Shown one piece after another: positions 40,740 to 47,086 of a stretch of 47,086 bases of DNA. Origin of the DNA: Clostridiales bacterium (GTDB taxonomy: Bacteria > Bacillota > Clostridia > Oscillospirales > Oscillospiraceae). Within the stretch, counting starts at the first letter, position 1. Every line of letters starts with the position of its first letter. The position numbers were made by a program, and so were the translations under genes. The DNA lies in NCBI GenBank assembly GCA_012719035.1, contig JAAYBD010000037.1, positions 1 to 47,086 of the forward strand, written 5' to 3'. The notes beneath the pieces were generated by a model that was given only the letters and a program-made list of their open reading frames with translations, was not told where the DNA came from and did not search any database.

Positions 40740-43364
40740 TTAACTTAACTTTTTAAGGCTCTCTGTCAAATTGTCAATAAGAGCTTTTGCCTTGTTGGCG
40801 CGTTCCTTCTCGGTTTCTATGACCTTTTCGGGAGCTTTGGCAAGAAATTTCTCGTTAGAGAGCTTCGCCATCTGACCTTCATATTCCTTTTTTGCCTTTT
40901 CAAGCTCTTTTTCGATTCGCTCGCGTTCCTTGGCGATATCTACAAGATCTGCCATGGGCATAAAAATCTTTGCTTCTCCGGTTACTACAGATACCATGCC
41001 CTCAACATCGGCAGGAACCTTATCCGTAACGGTGACTTCTCCCGCATATGCAAGCTTTAACAAGAAAGCCCTGCCGTTTTCAAATATCTCACCCTTATCG
41101 GACGCGATGATGAGGTGTGCCTTGCGTGAGGGCGGAACATTCATCTCGGCGCGGCGCGAACGAACCGCCTTGATAGCATCCATAAGAGTTTCAAAATCAT
41201 GCTCATCCTTCGGGAAGCTGAGCCTCTCATCAAACTCGGGATAGTTTTGCAGCATCAGCATATCGCCGTCATGCGGGATAGCCTGCCAGATTTCCTCGGT
41301 AATAAAAGGCATAAACGGATGCAGAAGCTTCAATATTTCCGTAAGAACATAGAGCAGAACTTTCTGCGCGTTTATTTTGCTCTCCTCGTCATCTCCGTTC
41401 AGACGCGGTTTGGTAAGTTCAATGTACCAGTCGCAGTAGCTGTCCCAGATGAAATCGCTGACTTTCTGTGCGGCGACACCAAGCTCAAAGCTGTCCATAT
41501 TTTCCGTAACTTCGGAAATCACACTGTTCAGCTTTGACAAAATCCATTTGTCCTCGGTTTCAAGCTTTTCGGGAAGCTCACATTTTTCGATGCTGAGATT
41601 CATCATAACGAAGCGGCTTGCATTCCATATCTTGTTTGCGAAATTGCGCATTGCTTCACAGCGCTCTGTATAAAAGCGCATATCGTTACCGGGACTGTTG
41701 CCCGTCACAAGGTTAAAGCGCAGAGCATCGCAGCCAAACTTATCGATCATTTCGAGCGGATCTATGCCGTTCCCGAGAGATTTGCTCATCTTGCGGCCCT
41801 TATCGTCGCGGATAAGACCATGGATAAAGACTGTGTGGAAAGGCGGCTTCTTCGTATGCTCACAGCCCGAAAAAATCATACGTGCAACCCAGAAAAAGAT
41901 AATATCATATGCCGTTACCAAAACATCGGTAGGATAGAAGAAGTCCAAATCCGCAGTGTCTTCGGGCCAGCCGAGCGTGCTGAACGGCCATAAGGCGGAG
42001 CTGAACCATGTGTCCAGAACATCCTCATCTCGGGATATATTCTTGCTGTGGCACTTTTCGCACTCTCTTGCATCCTCCCGCGAAACGGTGATGTGTCCGC
42101 AGTCAGCACAATACCAAGCAGGTATCTGATGTCCCCACCAGAGCTGGCGTGAAATGCACCAGTCATGGACATTTTCCATCCAATTTGTATATATTTTGCT
42201 GAAGCGTTCGGGAACGAACTTTGTCTCCCCGTCCTCGACAACGCGGATCGCTTCCTCTGCAAGAGGTTTCATTTTAACGAACCACTGTGCCGATATTATA
42301 GGTTCAACATCCGTTGAGCAGCGGTAACAGGTTCCGACATTGTGCTGATGCTCCTCGATCTTTTCTAAAAGCCCGAGAGCCTCGAGGTCGGCAACAACGG
42401 CTTTTCTCGCCTCATAGCGGTCAAGCCCCTGATATTTCCCGCCAAGCTCGTTGACTCTTCCATTGTCATCCAAAACACGTATGACCTCAAGGTTGTGGCG
42501 CAGCCCGACTTCAAAGTCGTTGGGGTCATGCGCGGGAGTCATTTTAACACAACCCGTACCGAATTCCATGTCGCAGTATTCGTCCGCAACTATAGGAATT
42601 TCCCTGTTCATAAGCGGGAGTGTACAGGTCTTTCCGATAATGTCTTTATAGCGTTCGTCATTCGGATTCACCGCAACGCCGGTGTCGCCCAGCATGGTTT
42701 CGGGACGCGTGGTCGCAACAACCACGTAGCCGCTGCCGTCGGTCAAGGGATAGCGCAGATGCCAGAGGTGTCCGGGCTTGTCTTTATACTCTACCTCGGC
42801 ATCGGAAAGGGCTGTGGTACACTGGGGGCACCAACTGATGATACGGCTTCCCTTATAAATCAAGTCTTTTTCATAGAGCGATACAAAAACCTCGCGAACA
42901 GCCTTTGAGCATCCCTCATCCATTGTAAATCTTGCTCTTTCCCAGTCGCACGAAGCCCCGAGTTTTTTTTGCTGTTCAACAATACGGTCGCCGTATTTGT
43001 TTTTCCAGTCCCATACTCGCTCAAGGAATTTTTCGCGCCCAAGGTCATAGCGGGTCAGTCCCTCGGCACGAAGGGCTTCTTCAACCTTTATCTGCGTTGC
43101 TATTCCCGCATGGTCGGTTCCGGGAACCCACAATGCGGCAAAGCCTTTCATGCGTTTATAGCGGATAAGGATATCCTGCAATGCGGCGTCCATCGCGTGT
43201 CCCATGTGCAGCTGACCTGTAACATTCGGCGGCGGCATGACTATTGTAAACGGCTTCTTTTCGGGATCGCGTATACCTCTGAAAGCTCCGCCTTTTTCCC
43301 ACATTTCATAAATCCGTTTTTCAACCTCTTTTGGCTCATAAACCTTTGAAAGCTCTCTTTCCAT
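40740..43364 (-). CDS. valS: Valyl-tRNA synthetase
   Basis: 874 residues, class Ia. HIGH motif appears as [21 protein letters not shown] as [17 protein letters not shown]; the editing domain is marked by [17 protein letters not shown] and CEKCHSK are zinc-ribbon-like pairs; and a C-terminal coiled coil follows [19 protein letters not shown]. It loads tRNA-Val. Start 43364 is preceded by GAGGAG; the reading from 43400 is too long. It is controlled by the T-box upstream. Confidence 0.97.
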   Translation of the reverse strand: MERELSKVYEPKEVEKRIYEMWEKGGAFRGIRDPEKKPFTIVMPPPNVTGQLHMGHAMDAALQDILIRYKRMKGFAALWVPGTDHAGIATQIKVEEALRAEGLTRYDLGREKFLERVWDWKNKYGDRIVEQQKKLGASCDWERARFTMDEGCSKAVREVFVSLYEKDLIYKGSRIISWCPQCTTALSDAEVEYKDKPGHLWHLRYPLTDGSGYVVVATTRPETMLGDTGVAVNPNDERYKDIIGKTCTLPLMNREIPIVADEYCDMEFGTGCVKMTPAHDPNDFEVGLRHNLEVIRVLDDNGRVNELGGKYQGLDRYEARKAVVADLEALGLLEKIEEHQHNVGTCYRCSTDVEPIISAQWFVKMKPLAEEAIRVVEDGETKFVPERFSKIYTNWMENVHDWCISRQLWWGHQIPAWYCADCGHITVSREDARECEKCHSKNISRDEDVLDTWFSSALWPFSTLGWPEDTADLDFFYPTDVLVTAYDIIFFWVARMIFSGCEHTKKPPFHTVFIHGLIRDDKGRKMSKSLGNGIDPLEMIDKFGCDALRFNLVTGNSPGNDMRFYTERCEAMRNFANKIWNASRFVMMNLSIEKCELPEKLETEDKWILSKLNSVISEVTENMDSFELGVAAQKVSDFIWDSYCDWYIELTKPRLNGDDEESKINAQKVLLYVLTEILKLLHPFMPFITEEIWQAIPHDGDMLMLQNYPEFDERLSFPKDEHDFETLMDAIKAVRSRRAEMNVPPSRKAHLIIASDKGEIFENGRAFLLKLAYAGEVTVTDKVPADVEGMVSVVTGEAKIFMPMADLVDIAKERERIEKELEKAKKEYEGQMAKLSNEKFLAKAPEKVIETEKERANKAKALIDNLTESLKKLS

Positions 43365-43430
43365 AATTCTCCTCACTCCATTACTCAAATTGAATCGCAA
43401 GCAAACAGCCGAACCGATAAAAAATCGAAA

Positions 43431-43650
43431 CGCCCCGAGCAGAAGCTCAGGGCGAAATTAAACGCGGTACCACCTGAATTCGCCGAAAAGCGGCGCACTC
43501 TTTCACCCTTAACGCGGGCAAACGAACCGGGCTTTCCTCCGGTCGGCTCCGGGACGACCAACAATCAGCGCACACGAAAGCTCACACCAAACGCTTCCTC
43601 TCTTTGCTGTACGGGATGATTGTACTTTCCCTTCAAAGCCTTTAAACTAT
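43431..43650 (-). ncRNA. T-box leader of valS (specifier GUC, valine)
   Basis: On the minus strand the leader begins near GAAGGGAAAGTACAA, has AGAGAG and TTTGGTG stem-I elements, and GTC at 43558-43556 (a second GTC follows directly) as specifier for valine. AGGTGGTACCGCG at 43475-43463 is the T-box core. The terminator stem (43431-43440 and 43445-43454) is followed by TTTCGATTTTTT. Charged-tRNA sensing should turn valS down. Confidence 0.92.
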
Positions 43651-43656
43651 CGAATA

Positions 43657-43685
43657 ATTATACGTTAGCATTTAAATTTTGTCAA
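43657..43685 (-). promoter_or_regulatory. Consensus sigma-A promoter of valS
   Basis: TTGACA (43685-43680), 17-nt spacer, TATAAT (43662-43657): perfect consensus. The -35 lies inside the last codons of the upstream flavoprotein gene. Confidence 0.9.
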
Positions 43686-44481
43686 GATATTCACATGCCG
43701 ACAAAGCCGCCGTATTTCCCTGACCGACCGCCCTTGCTATCTGATAGGGTCTGCCAGTGCAGTCGCCCGCCGCAAAAACGCCGTTTATAGATGTTTTCAT
43801 AGCGCTGTCAACGGCTACATGAGCATTTTCGAGCGCAAGTCCCGGCAGGAAGCTGCCGGGCGCTATCGTGCTGCGCAGAATAAACACCCCGTCAACGAAA
43901 TATTCCGTACCATCGGCAACAATTGCGGTAACGCTCTCATCGCCTCTGATTTCATACTTCTTAGCTCTGGACTTATCAAAAAACTCGACCTCACAGCCAA
44001 TAGAACGCAGAAACTCCGCTTCACTCCCGGCCTCTTCGTTCAAACCTATAACAGCAACCTTTTTCCCGCGGTATAACATTCCGTCGCAGGTGGCGCAGTA
44101 TGAGACTCCCCTACCCAAAAAATTTTCCTCGCCGGGATAGGTCGTCTGCTGTGTTATACCCATAGTAAGGATAAGCGCTTTGCAGTCGAAATAATCTTTG
44201 CCGCAGGAAACGGAAAAGCTGTTTCCCATGGGAAGGGCGTTCAGCGCTCTGACGCCTATTATATCGATTCCGGCACCATCTATCTGTTCGCGGAATATTT
44301 TTAAAATCCCCTCGCCGCTCACATTCGGGCAGCCGGGATAGTTTTCGATAAGCTTCGATTTCCAAAGATTGCTCTGCTCGGGACTATTGGAGATAATTTT
44401 AACATTTTTGCCCCTGTTTTTAGCAGTAAGCGCTGCGGAAACGCCTGCCGGTCCCCCGCCGATTATGATAATATCCGTCAT
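43672..44481 (-). CDS. Thioredoxin-reductase-like flavoprotein, probably NAD(P)H-independent
   Basis: 269 residues. FAD-binding GGGPAGVSAAL at residues 8-18, redox-active CATC (Cys129, Cys132) and FAAGDCTGRPYQIARAVGQG near the end match low-molecular-weight thioredoxin reductases. It is about 40 residues shorter than TrxB. The NADPH Rossmann motif GGGxSA is degraded to GLNEEA (146-151) and HRRxxxR to FDKSRAKK. This pattern is known from ferredoxin-dependent flavin thioredoxin reductases of clostridia, so electrons may come from ferredoxin. No thioredoxin gene is adjacent. GGAGG precedes the ATG. Divergent from glnS. Confidence 0.85.
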   Translation of the reverse strand: MTDIIIIGGGPAGVSAALTAKNRGKNVKIISNSPEQSNLWKSKLIENYPGCPNVSGEGILKIFREQIDGAGIDIIGVRALNALPMGNSFSVSCGKDYFDCKALILTMGITQQTTYPGEENFLGRGVSYCATCDGMLYRGKKVAVIGLNEEAGSEAEFLRSIGCEVEFFDKSRAKKYEIRGDESVTAIVADGTEYFVDGVFILRSTIAPGSFLPGLALENAHVAVDSAMKTSINGVFAAGDCTGRPYQIARAVGQGNTAALSACEYLDKI

Positions 44482-44561
44482 ATCATTTTCCTCCTCAAAA
44501 GTGCAAAACCACTCAAATTCGCCGCAGAACTGATCAGATATGCATATTTTAACACATGAAT

Positions 44562-44578
44562 ATTGTAATTACTACAAT
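44562..44578. promoter_or_regulatory. PerR/Fur-like palindrome over the glnS -35
   Basis: ATTGTAATTACTACAAT is an inverted repeat (arms ATTGTA/TACAAT) matching 12 of 15 positions of the PerR box TTATAATTATTATAA. It lies in the divergent promoter region of the flavoprotein gene and glnS. Confidence 0.4.
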
Positions 44579-44591
44579 TATCGTTTATAAT
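44563..44591 (+). promoter_or_regulatory. Sigma-A promoter of glnS
   Basis: TTGTAA (44563-44568), 17-nt spacer, TATAAT (44586-44591), about 50 nt before the start codon. Confidence 0.75.
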
Positions 44592-44645
44592 ATTTTGAAA
44601 GATTTTTAAATAATCCTGTTTTGGGGAATCAAGAGGGACATCAAT

Positions 44646-46223
44646 ATGGACGAAAACACAAGCAATTTTATACACGATTTTATAGATGAAGACATAGCGG
44701 AGGGCGGAGCTTACGCCGGGATGCAGGTTCACACCCGTTTCCCGCCGGAACCTAACGGATATCTGCATATCGGTCACGCCAAGGCTATATATATTGACTT
44801 CGGAACTGCGCAGAAATACGGCGGCGTATGCAATCTTCGCATGGACGACACCAATCCCTCAAAGGAGGATGTCGAATACGTAGATGCCATCAAAGAGGAT
44901 ATCCGCTGGCTGGGCTACGACTGGGGAGACAGGTTCTACTATGCATCCGATTACTTTGAGGATATGTATGGCTTTGCAGTTGAGCTTATAAAAAAAGGTC
45001 TTGCCTACGTATGCGAACTTACACCGGAGCAGACACGTGAAATGCGCGGCAGCGTCGGTGTTCCCGCACAATCGCCCTATAGGGACAGACCCATAGAGGA
45101 AAGCCTTGACCTTTTTGCCCGTATGCGCGCGGGCGAGTTTGAAAACGGCAAAATGACCCTTCGGGCAAAAATCGACCTCGCAAGCGGAAACTTCAATATG
45201 CGGGATCCTGTTATTTACCGTATAAACCACGCCTCACATCACAGGACGGGCGATAAATGGTGTATATATCCCATGTACGATTTCGCGCACCCGATAGAAG
45301 ACGCTATGGAACACATCACGCACTCGCTGTGTTCCCTTGAATTTGAGGATCACCGCCCGCTCTACGACTGGGTCGTTGAAAATACTTCTGTCCCTTCAAA
45401 GCCTCGTCAGATAGAGTTTGCCCGCCTTGGCATAAACTACACAGTCATGTCAAAGCGCAAGCTAAGAAAGCTCGTTGAGGACGAATTTGTTTCCGGCTGG
45501 GACGATCCGCGCATGCCCACTCTCTGCGGTCTGCGCCGCCGCGGATACACACCGGAATCAATTCGTAACTTCTGCGAGCGCATTGGCGTATCCAAGACCG
45601 CTTCAACTGTCGAATTCGGATTTTTAGAGCATTGCCTGCGCGAGGATCTTAACGAAAAGGCAACTCGCGTAATGGCAGTTCTGGAACCAGTAAAGCTTAC
45701 TATAACCAATTATCCTGAGGGCAAAACAGAAACCTTTACGGTCGAGAACAATCCCAACCGTCCCGAGGACGGCGAACGTGAGGTAAGTTTCTCACGTAAT
45801 CTCTACATTGAGGCAGAGGACTTCATGGAGGTTCCTGCACCGAAATATTTCCGTCTTTTCCCGGGAAATGAAGTTCGCCTTAAAGGTGCGTATGTTGCAA
45901 AATGCACAGGATGTATCAAAGATGAAAGCGGCAGAGTGATAGAAGTTCTTGCGGAATATGACCCCGAAAGCAGCGGCGGCAATCCCAAGGACGGACGAAA
46001 AGTCAAGAGCACTATCCACTGGGTGGATGCCGGCACCGCAGTTGATGCGGAAGTACGCATATACGACAATCTCTTCTCCGACGCCGACCCCGATGGCGGC
46101 GATAAAGATTTTTTTGATTGTCTGAACCCCGATTCTCTTCAAGTTCTGAAGGGGTGCAAGCTTGAAATGAGCCTTAAAGACGCGGTCTTCCCTCATTCTT
46201 ATCAGTTTATGCGCAAGGGTTAA
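44646..46223 (+). CDS. glnS: Glutaminyl-tRNA synthetase, truncated by a premature TAA
   Basis: 525 residues, class Ib. HIGH appears as [21 protein letters not shown]-equivalent as [13 protein letters not shown], and [18 protein letters not shown] and HRPLYDWV are GlnRS marks. The two beta-barrel anticodon domains follow. The frame stops at TAA (46221-46223) after QFMRKG, where homologues continue with GYF. Translation past it gives FCADNRDSSPEHLVFNRSV..., the normal GlnRS end (VFNRTVGLRD-like), closing at 46305-46307. Thus 27 residues are cut off; the TAA corresponds to one changed base in a tyrosine codon. GAGGG precedes the start. Confidence 0.95.
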   Translation: MDENTSNFIHDFIDEDIAEGGAYAGMQVHTRFPPEPNGYLHIGHAKAIYIDFGTAQKYGGVCNLRMDDTNPSKEDVEYVDAIKEDIRWLGYDWGDRFYYASDYFEDMYGFAVELIKKGLAYVCELTPEQTREMRGSVGVPAQSPYRDRPIEESLDLFARMRAGEFENGKMTLRAKIDLASGNFNMRDPVIYRINHASHHRTGDKWCIYPMYDFAHPIEDAMEHITHSLCSLEFEDHRPLYDWVVENTSVPSKPRQIEFARLGINYTVMSKRKLRKLVEDEFVSGWDDPRMPTLCGLRRRGYTPESIRNFCERIGVSKTASTVEFGFLEHCLREDLNEKATRVMAVLEPVKLTITNYPEGKTETFTVENNPNRPEDGEREVSFSRNLYIEAEDFMEVPAPKYFRLFPGNEVRLKGAYVAKCTGCIKDESGRVIEVLAEYDPESSGGNPKDGRKVKSTIHWVDAGTAVDAEVRIYDNLFSDADPDGGDKDFFDCLNPDSLQVLKGCKLEMSLKDAVFPHSYQFMRKG

Positions 46224-46307
46224 TTCTGTGCGGACAATCGCGATAGTTCGCCCGAGCATCTCGTTTTTAACCGCTCAGTCGCTCTCAAGGACAGCTTTAA
46301 AAAGTAA
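46224..46307 (+). pseudogene. Detached 3' end of glnS after the in-frame TAA
   Basis: Open frame in register with glnS: 27 codons, containing VFNRSVALKDSF, the conserved GlnRS C-terminus, then TAA. Its preservation means the stop is recent, an error, or read through. Confidence 0.8.
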
Positions 46308-46319
46308 AAAGAGCTTCTT

Positions 46320-46356
46320 AAAATAGGACACAGGTTTATCACCTGTGTCCTATTTT
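46320..46356 (+). terminator. Terminator of glnS
   Basis: A 16-bp perfect stem (AAAATAGGACACAGGT and complement) with a 5-nt loop, ending in TTTT. It lies after the natural glnS stop, confirming the full gene extent. Confidence 0.85.
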
Positions 46357-46371
46357 GCTTAGGTCTAATGA

Positions 46372-46674
46372 AAAATCTTCTCAGAAAACGCATTGTATCC
46401 ATCCATGCATCCGGTTCCGGATAAATTCCGCGTGCTTCACTTTCAAACCTACGCAGCACGGCATATTTCGCAGGAACAGTTAAGATTCTTTATCCGGCAG
46501 ATATAGGAACAAATAATCGGCTATACCAATTGCTATTATCATTGCTTATGCGAAGCCCATTCAGATGATTTTTTAATGGGCAGAAATGAAAAAAGTTATG
46601 AAATAGTCAGAGGATTTAAAATGCTCATCGCCTATTACTTCAAAGCAGCAAACAGAAAGCCCGGAAACCATTGA
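46372..46674 (+). pseudogene. Possible decayed reading frame of unknown identity
   Basis: One frame is open over about 100 codons except for a TAG at 46504-46506: ...HPVPDKFRVLHFQTY..., stop, ...EQIIGYTNCYYHCLC..., ...SYEIVRGFKMLIAYYFKA... ending TGA 46672-46674. No ribosome site and no known family. The end overlaps the terminator at 46650. It may be a remnant or chance. Confidence 0.25.
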
Positions 46675-46702
46675 TAATCAACGACTTCCGGGCTTTCTGT
46701 TT
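46650..46702. terminator. Bidirectional hairpin terminator
   Basis: A 17-bp perfect stem (AAACAGAAAGCCCGGAA and complement) with a 19-nt loop. T-rich on the plus side (TTTGAGTAAATT). Confidence 0.6.
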
Positions 46703-46799
46703 GAGTAAATTGGTAGTTATAGATGTGAGTCTGTTTTGTGATGGGGATTTGAACTAACACTACACATAATGCTCATAATAATCAGCTTGTGATCAATCG

Positions 46800-46961
46800 T
46801 TAATTATTTTTCTTTTTATATAAAATATGGAACATAAAATATATTGGTATAGTTAAAAGCAGAATAAGATAAAAATCACGAGTTGCCGCGTACGAAGTAG
46901 CATTAAATCCAGTAATCGCAATGTGGCTTACAATATAAGAGATAGGCATTAATAATATTGC
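46800..46961 (-). pseudogene. C-terminal remnant of a membrane protein gene cut by an IS3 element
   Basis: 54 codons in frame to TAA (46802-46800): AILLMPISYIVSHIAITGF, then DFYLILLLTIPIYFMFHILYKKKNN, two membrane segments with a lysine-rich end typical of an inner-membrane protein C-terminus. The frame starts exactly at the IS end, so the 5' part is separated by the insertion. Family unknown; AT-richer than neighbours. Confidence 0.6.
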
Positions 46962-47086
46962 TGACCTGCCCCCAAAGTTCGACCAGGTGAAATGTTAGTA
47001 ACCACCAGCCAGCTTTGCTGCATACTCCTCTGGGGTAAGGTTGCCGAGCGACGAATGGGGACGCAGATGATTGTACTCCATCCGCC
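46962..47086 (-). mobile_element. IS3-family insertion sequence, one end, runs off the window
   Basis: The element ends at TGACCTGCCCCC (46962), a TG-starting terminus like IS3-family inverted repeats, followed by the transposase C-terminus on the minus strand. The rest lies beyond the right edge, so the other end and target duplication cannot be seen. Confidence 0.8.
46995..47086 (-). CDS. IS3-family transposase OrfB, C-terminal part
   Basis: Thirty codons visible: RMEYNHLRPHSSLGNLTPEE then YAAKLAGGY and TAA (46997-46995). The YNxxRPHSSLGxLTPxE motif is the end of the DDE integrase core of IS3-group transposases. The upstream catalytic part lies outside the window. Confidence 0.93.
   Translation of the reverse strand, partial: RMEYNHLRPHSSLGNLTPEEYAAKLAGGY

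Overview
The window looks like chromosome of a spore-forming, Gram-positive anaerobe of the class Clostridia (an Oscillospirales-like gut lineage is my guess). The reasons are a complete spoIIAA-spoIIAB-sigF operon, spoVAD-spoVAE, a PdaB-like deacetylase, two T-box leaders, strong GGAGG ribosome sites throughout, and a thioredoxin-reductase-like flavoprotein of the type associated with clostridial ferredoxin-dependent enzymes. Base composition is moderate by eye. No prophage and no CRISPR array was found. Mobile DNA is limited to an IS3-family end at the right edge and one decayed accessory gene.

Layout. 1-2.8 kb (minus): rfbF-rfbG-rfbH, the CDP-4-keto-3,6-dideoxyhexose pathway, with rfbH running off the left edge. 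3.0-4.6 kb (minus): a Kef-type antiporter that consists only of its membrane domain, translationally coupled to a PII-like protein. 4.9-7.4 kb: an XRE-family membrane regulator, a DUF4417 pseudogene with a probable in-frame deletion and two stop codons, and tRNA-Leu(UAG). 7.5-8.9 kb (minus): spoVAD-spoVAE. 9.1-13.9 kb (plus): a maltodextrin-type ABC importer and malQ behind a promoter with a CcpA-like cre site. 13.95-16.1 kb (minus): tex. 16.2-16.4 kb: two copies of a hairpin repeat; a third, inverted copy lies at 29.0 kb. 16.4-18.9 kb (plus): a MocR/GntR regulator and azlCD, with the same 9-6-9 palindrome in front of each. 18.9-25.8 kb (minus): a five-gene nickel/peptide-type ABC importer bracketed by two related SAM methyltransferases.

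25.9-30.1 kb: a polysaccharide deacetylase, a coiled-coil heptad-repeat membrane protein and a zinc-ribbon DUF975 membrane protein. 30.2-32.6 kb (plus): mtnA-deoD (salvage of methylthio- or deoxyadenosine products) and a CDP-alcohol phosphatidyltransferase. 32.7-34.7 kb (plus): a T-box leader, probably tyrosine-specific, driving a sodium:solute symporter. 34.7-38.1 kb (minus): an EamA transporter and PcrA. 38.3-39.1 kb (plus): a voltage-gated-type ion channel with an altered selectivity filter. 39.1-43.7 kb (minus): the spoIIA operon, then valS behind a valine T-box. 43.7-46.3 kb: the divergent pair of a thioredoxin-reductase-like gene and glnS, where glnS carries an in-frame TAA 27 codons before its natural end. 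46.3-47.1 kb: terminators, a decayed reading frame, the tail of a membrane protein gene, and an IS3 element cutting into it.

The most promising leads are: (1) the methyltransferase-bracketed metal/peptide importer; (2) the glnS nonsense codon; (3) the ferredoxin-type thioredoxin reductase candidate; (4) the ion channel with TALGYSN instead of TTVGYGD; (5) the MocR palindrome shared by the regulator and azlCD; (6) the PII-like/antiporter pair; and (7) the two-hairpin repeat family.
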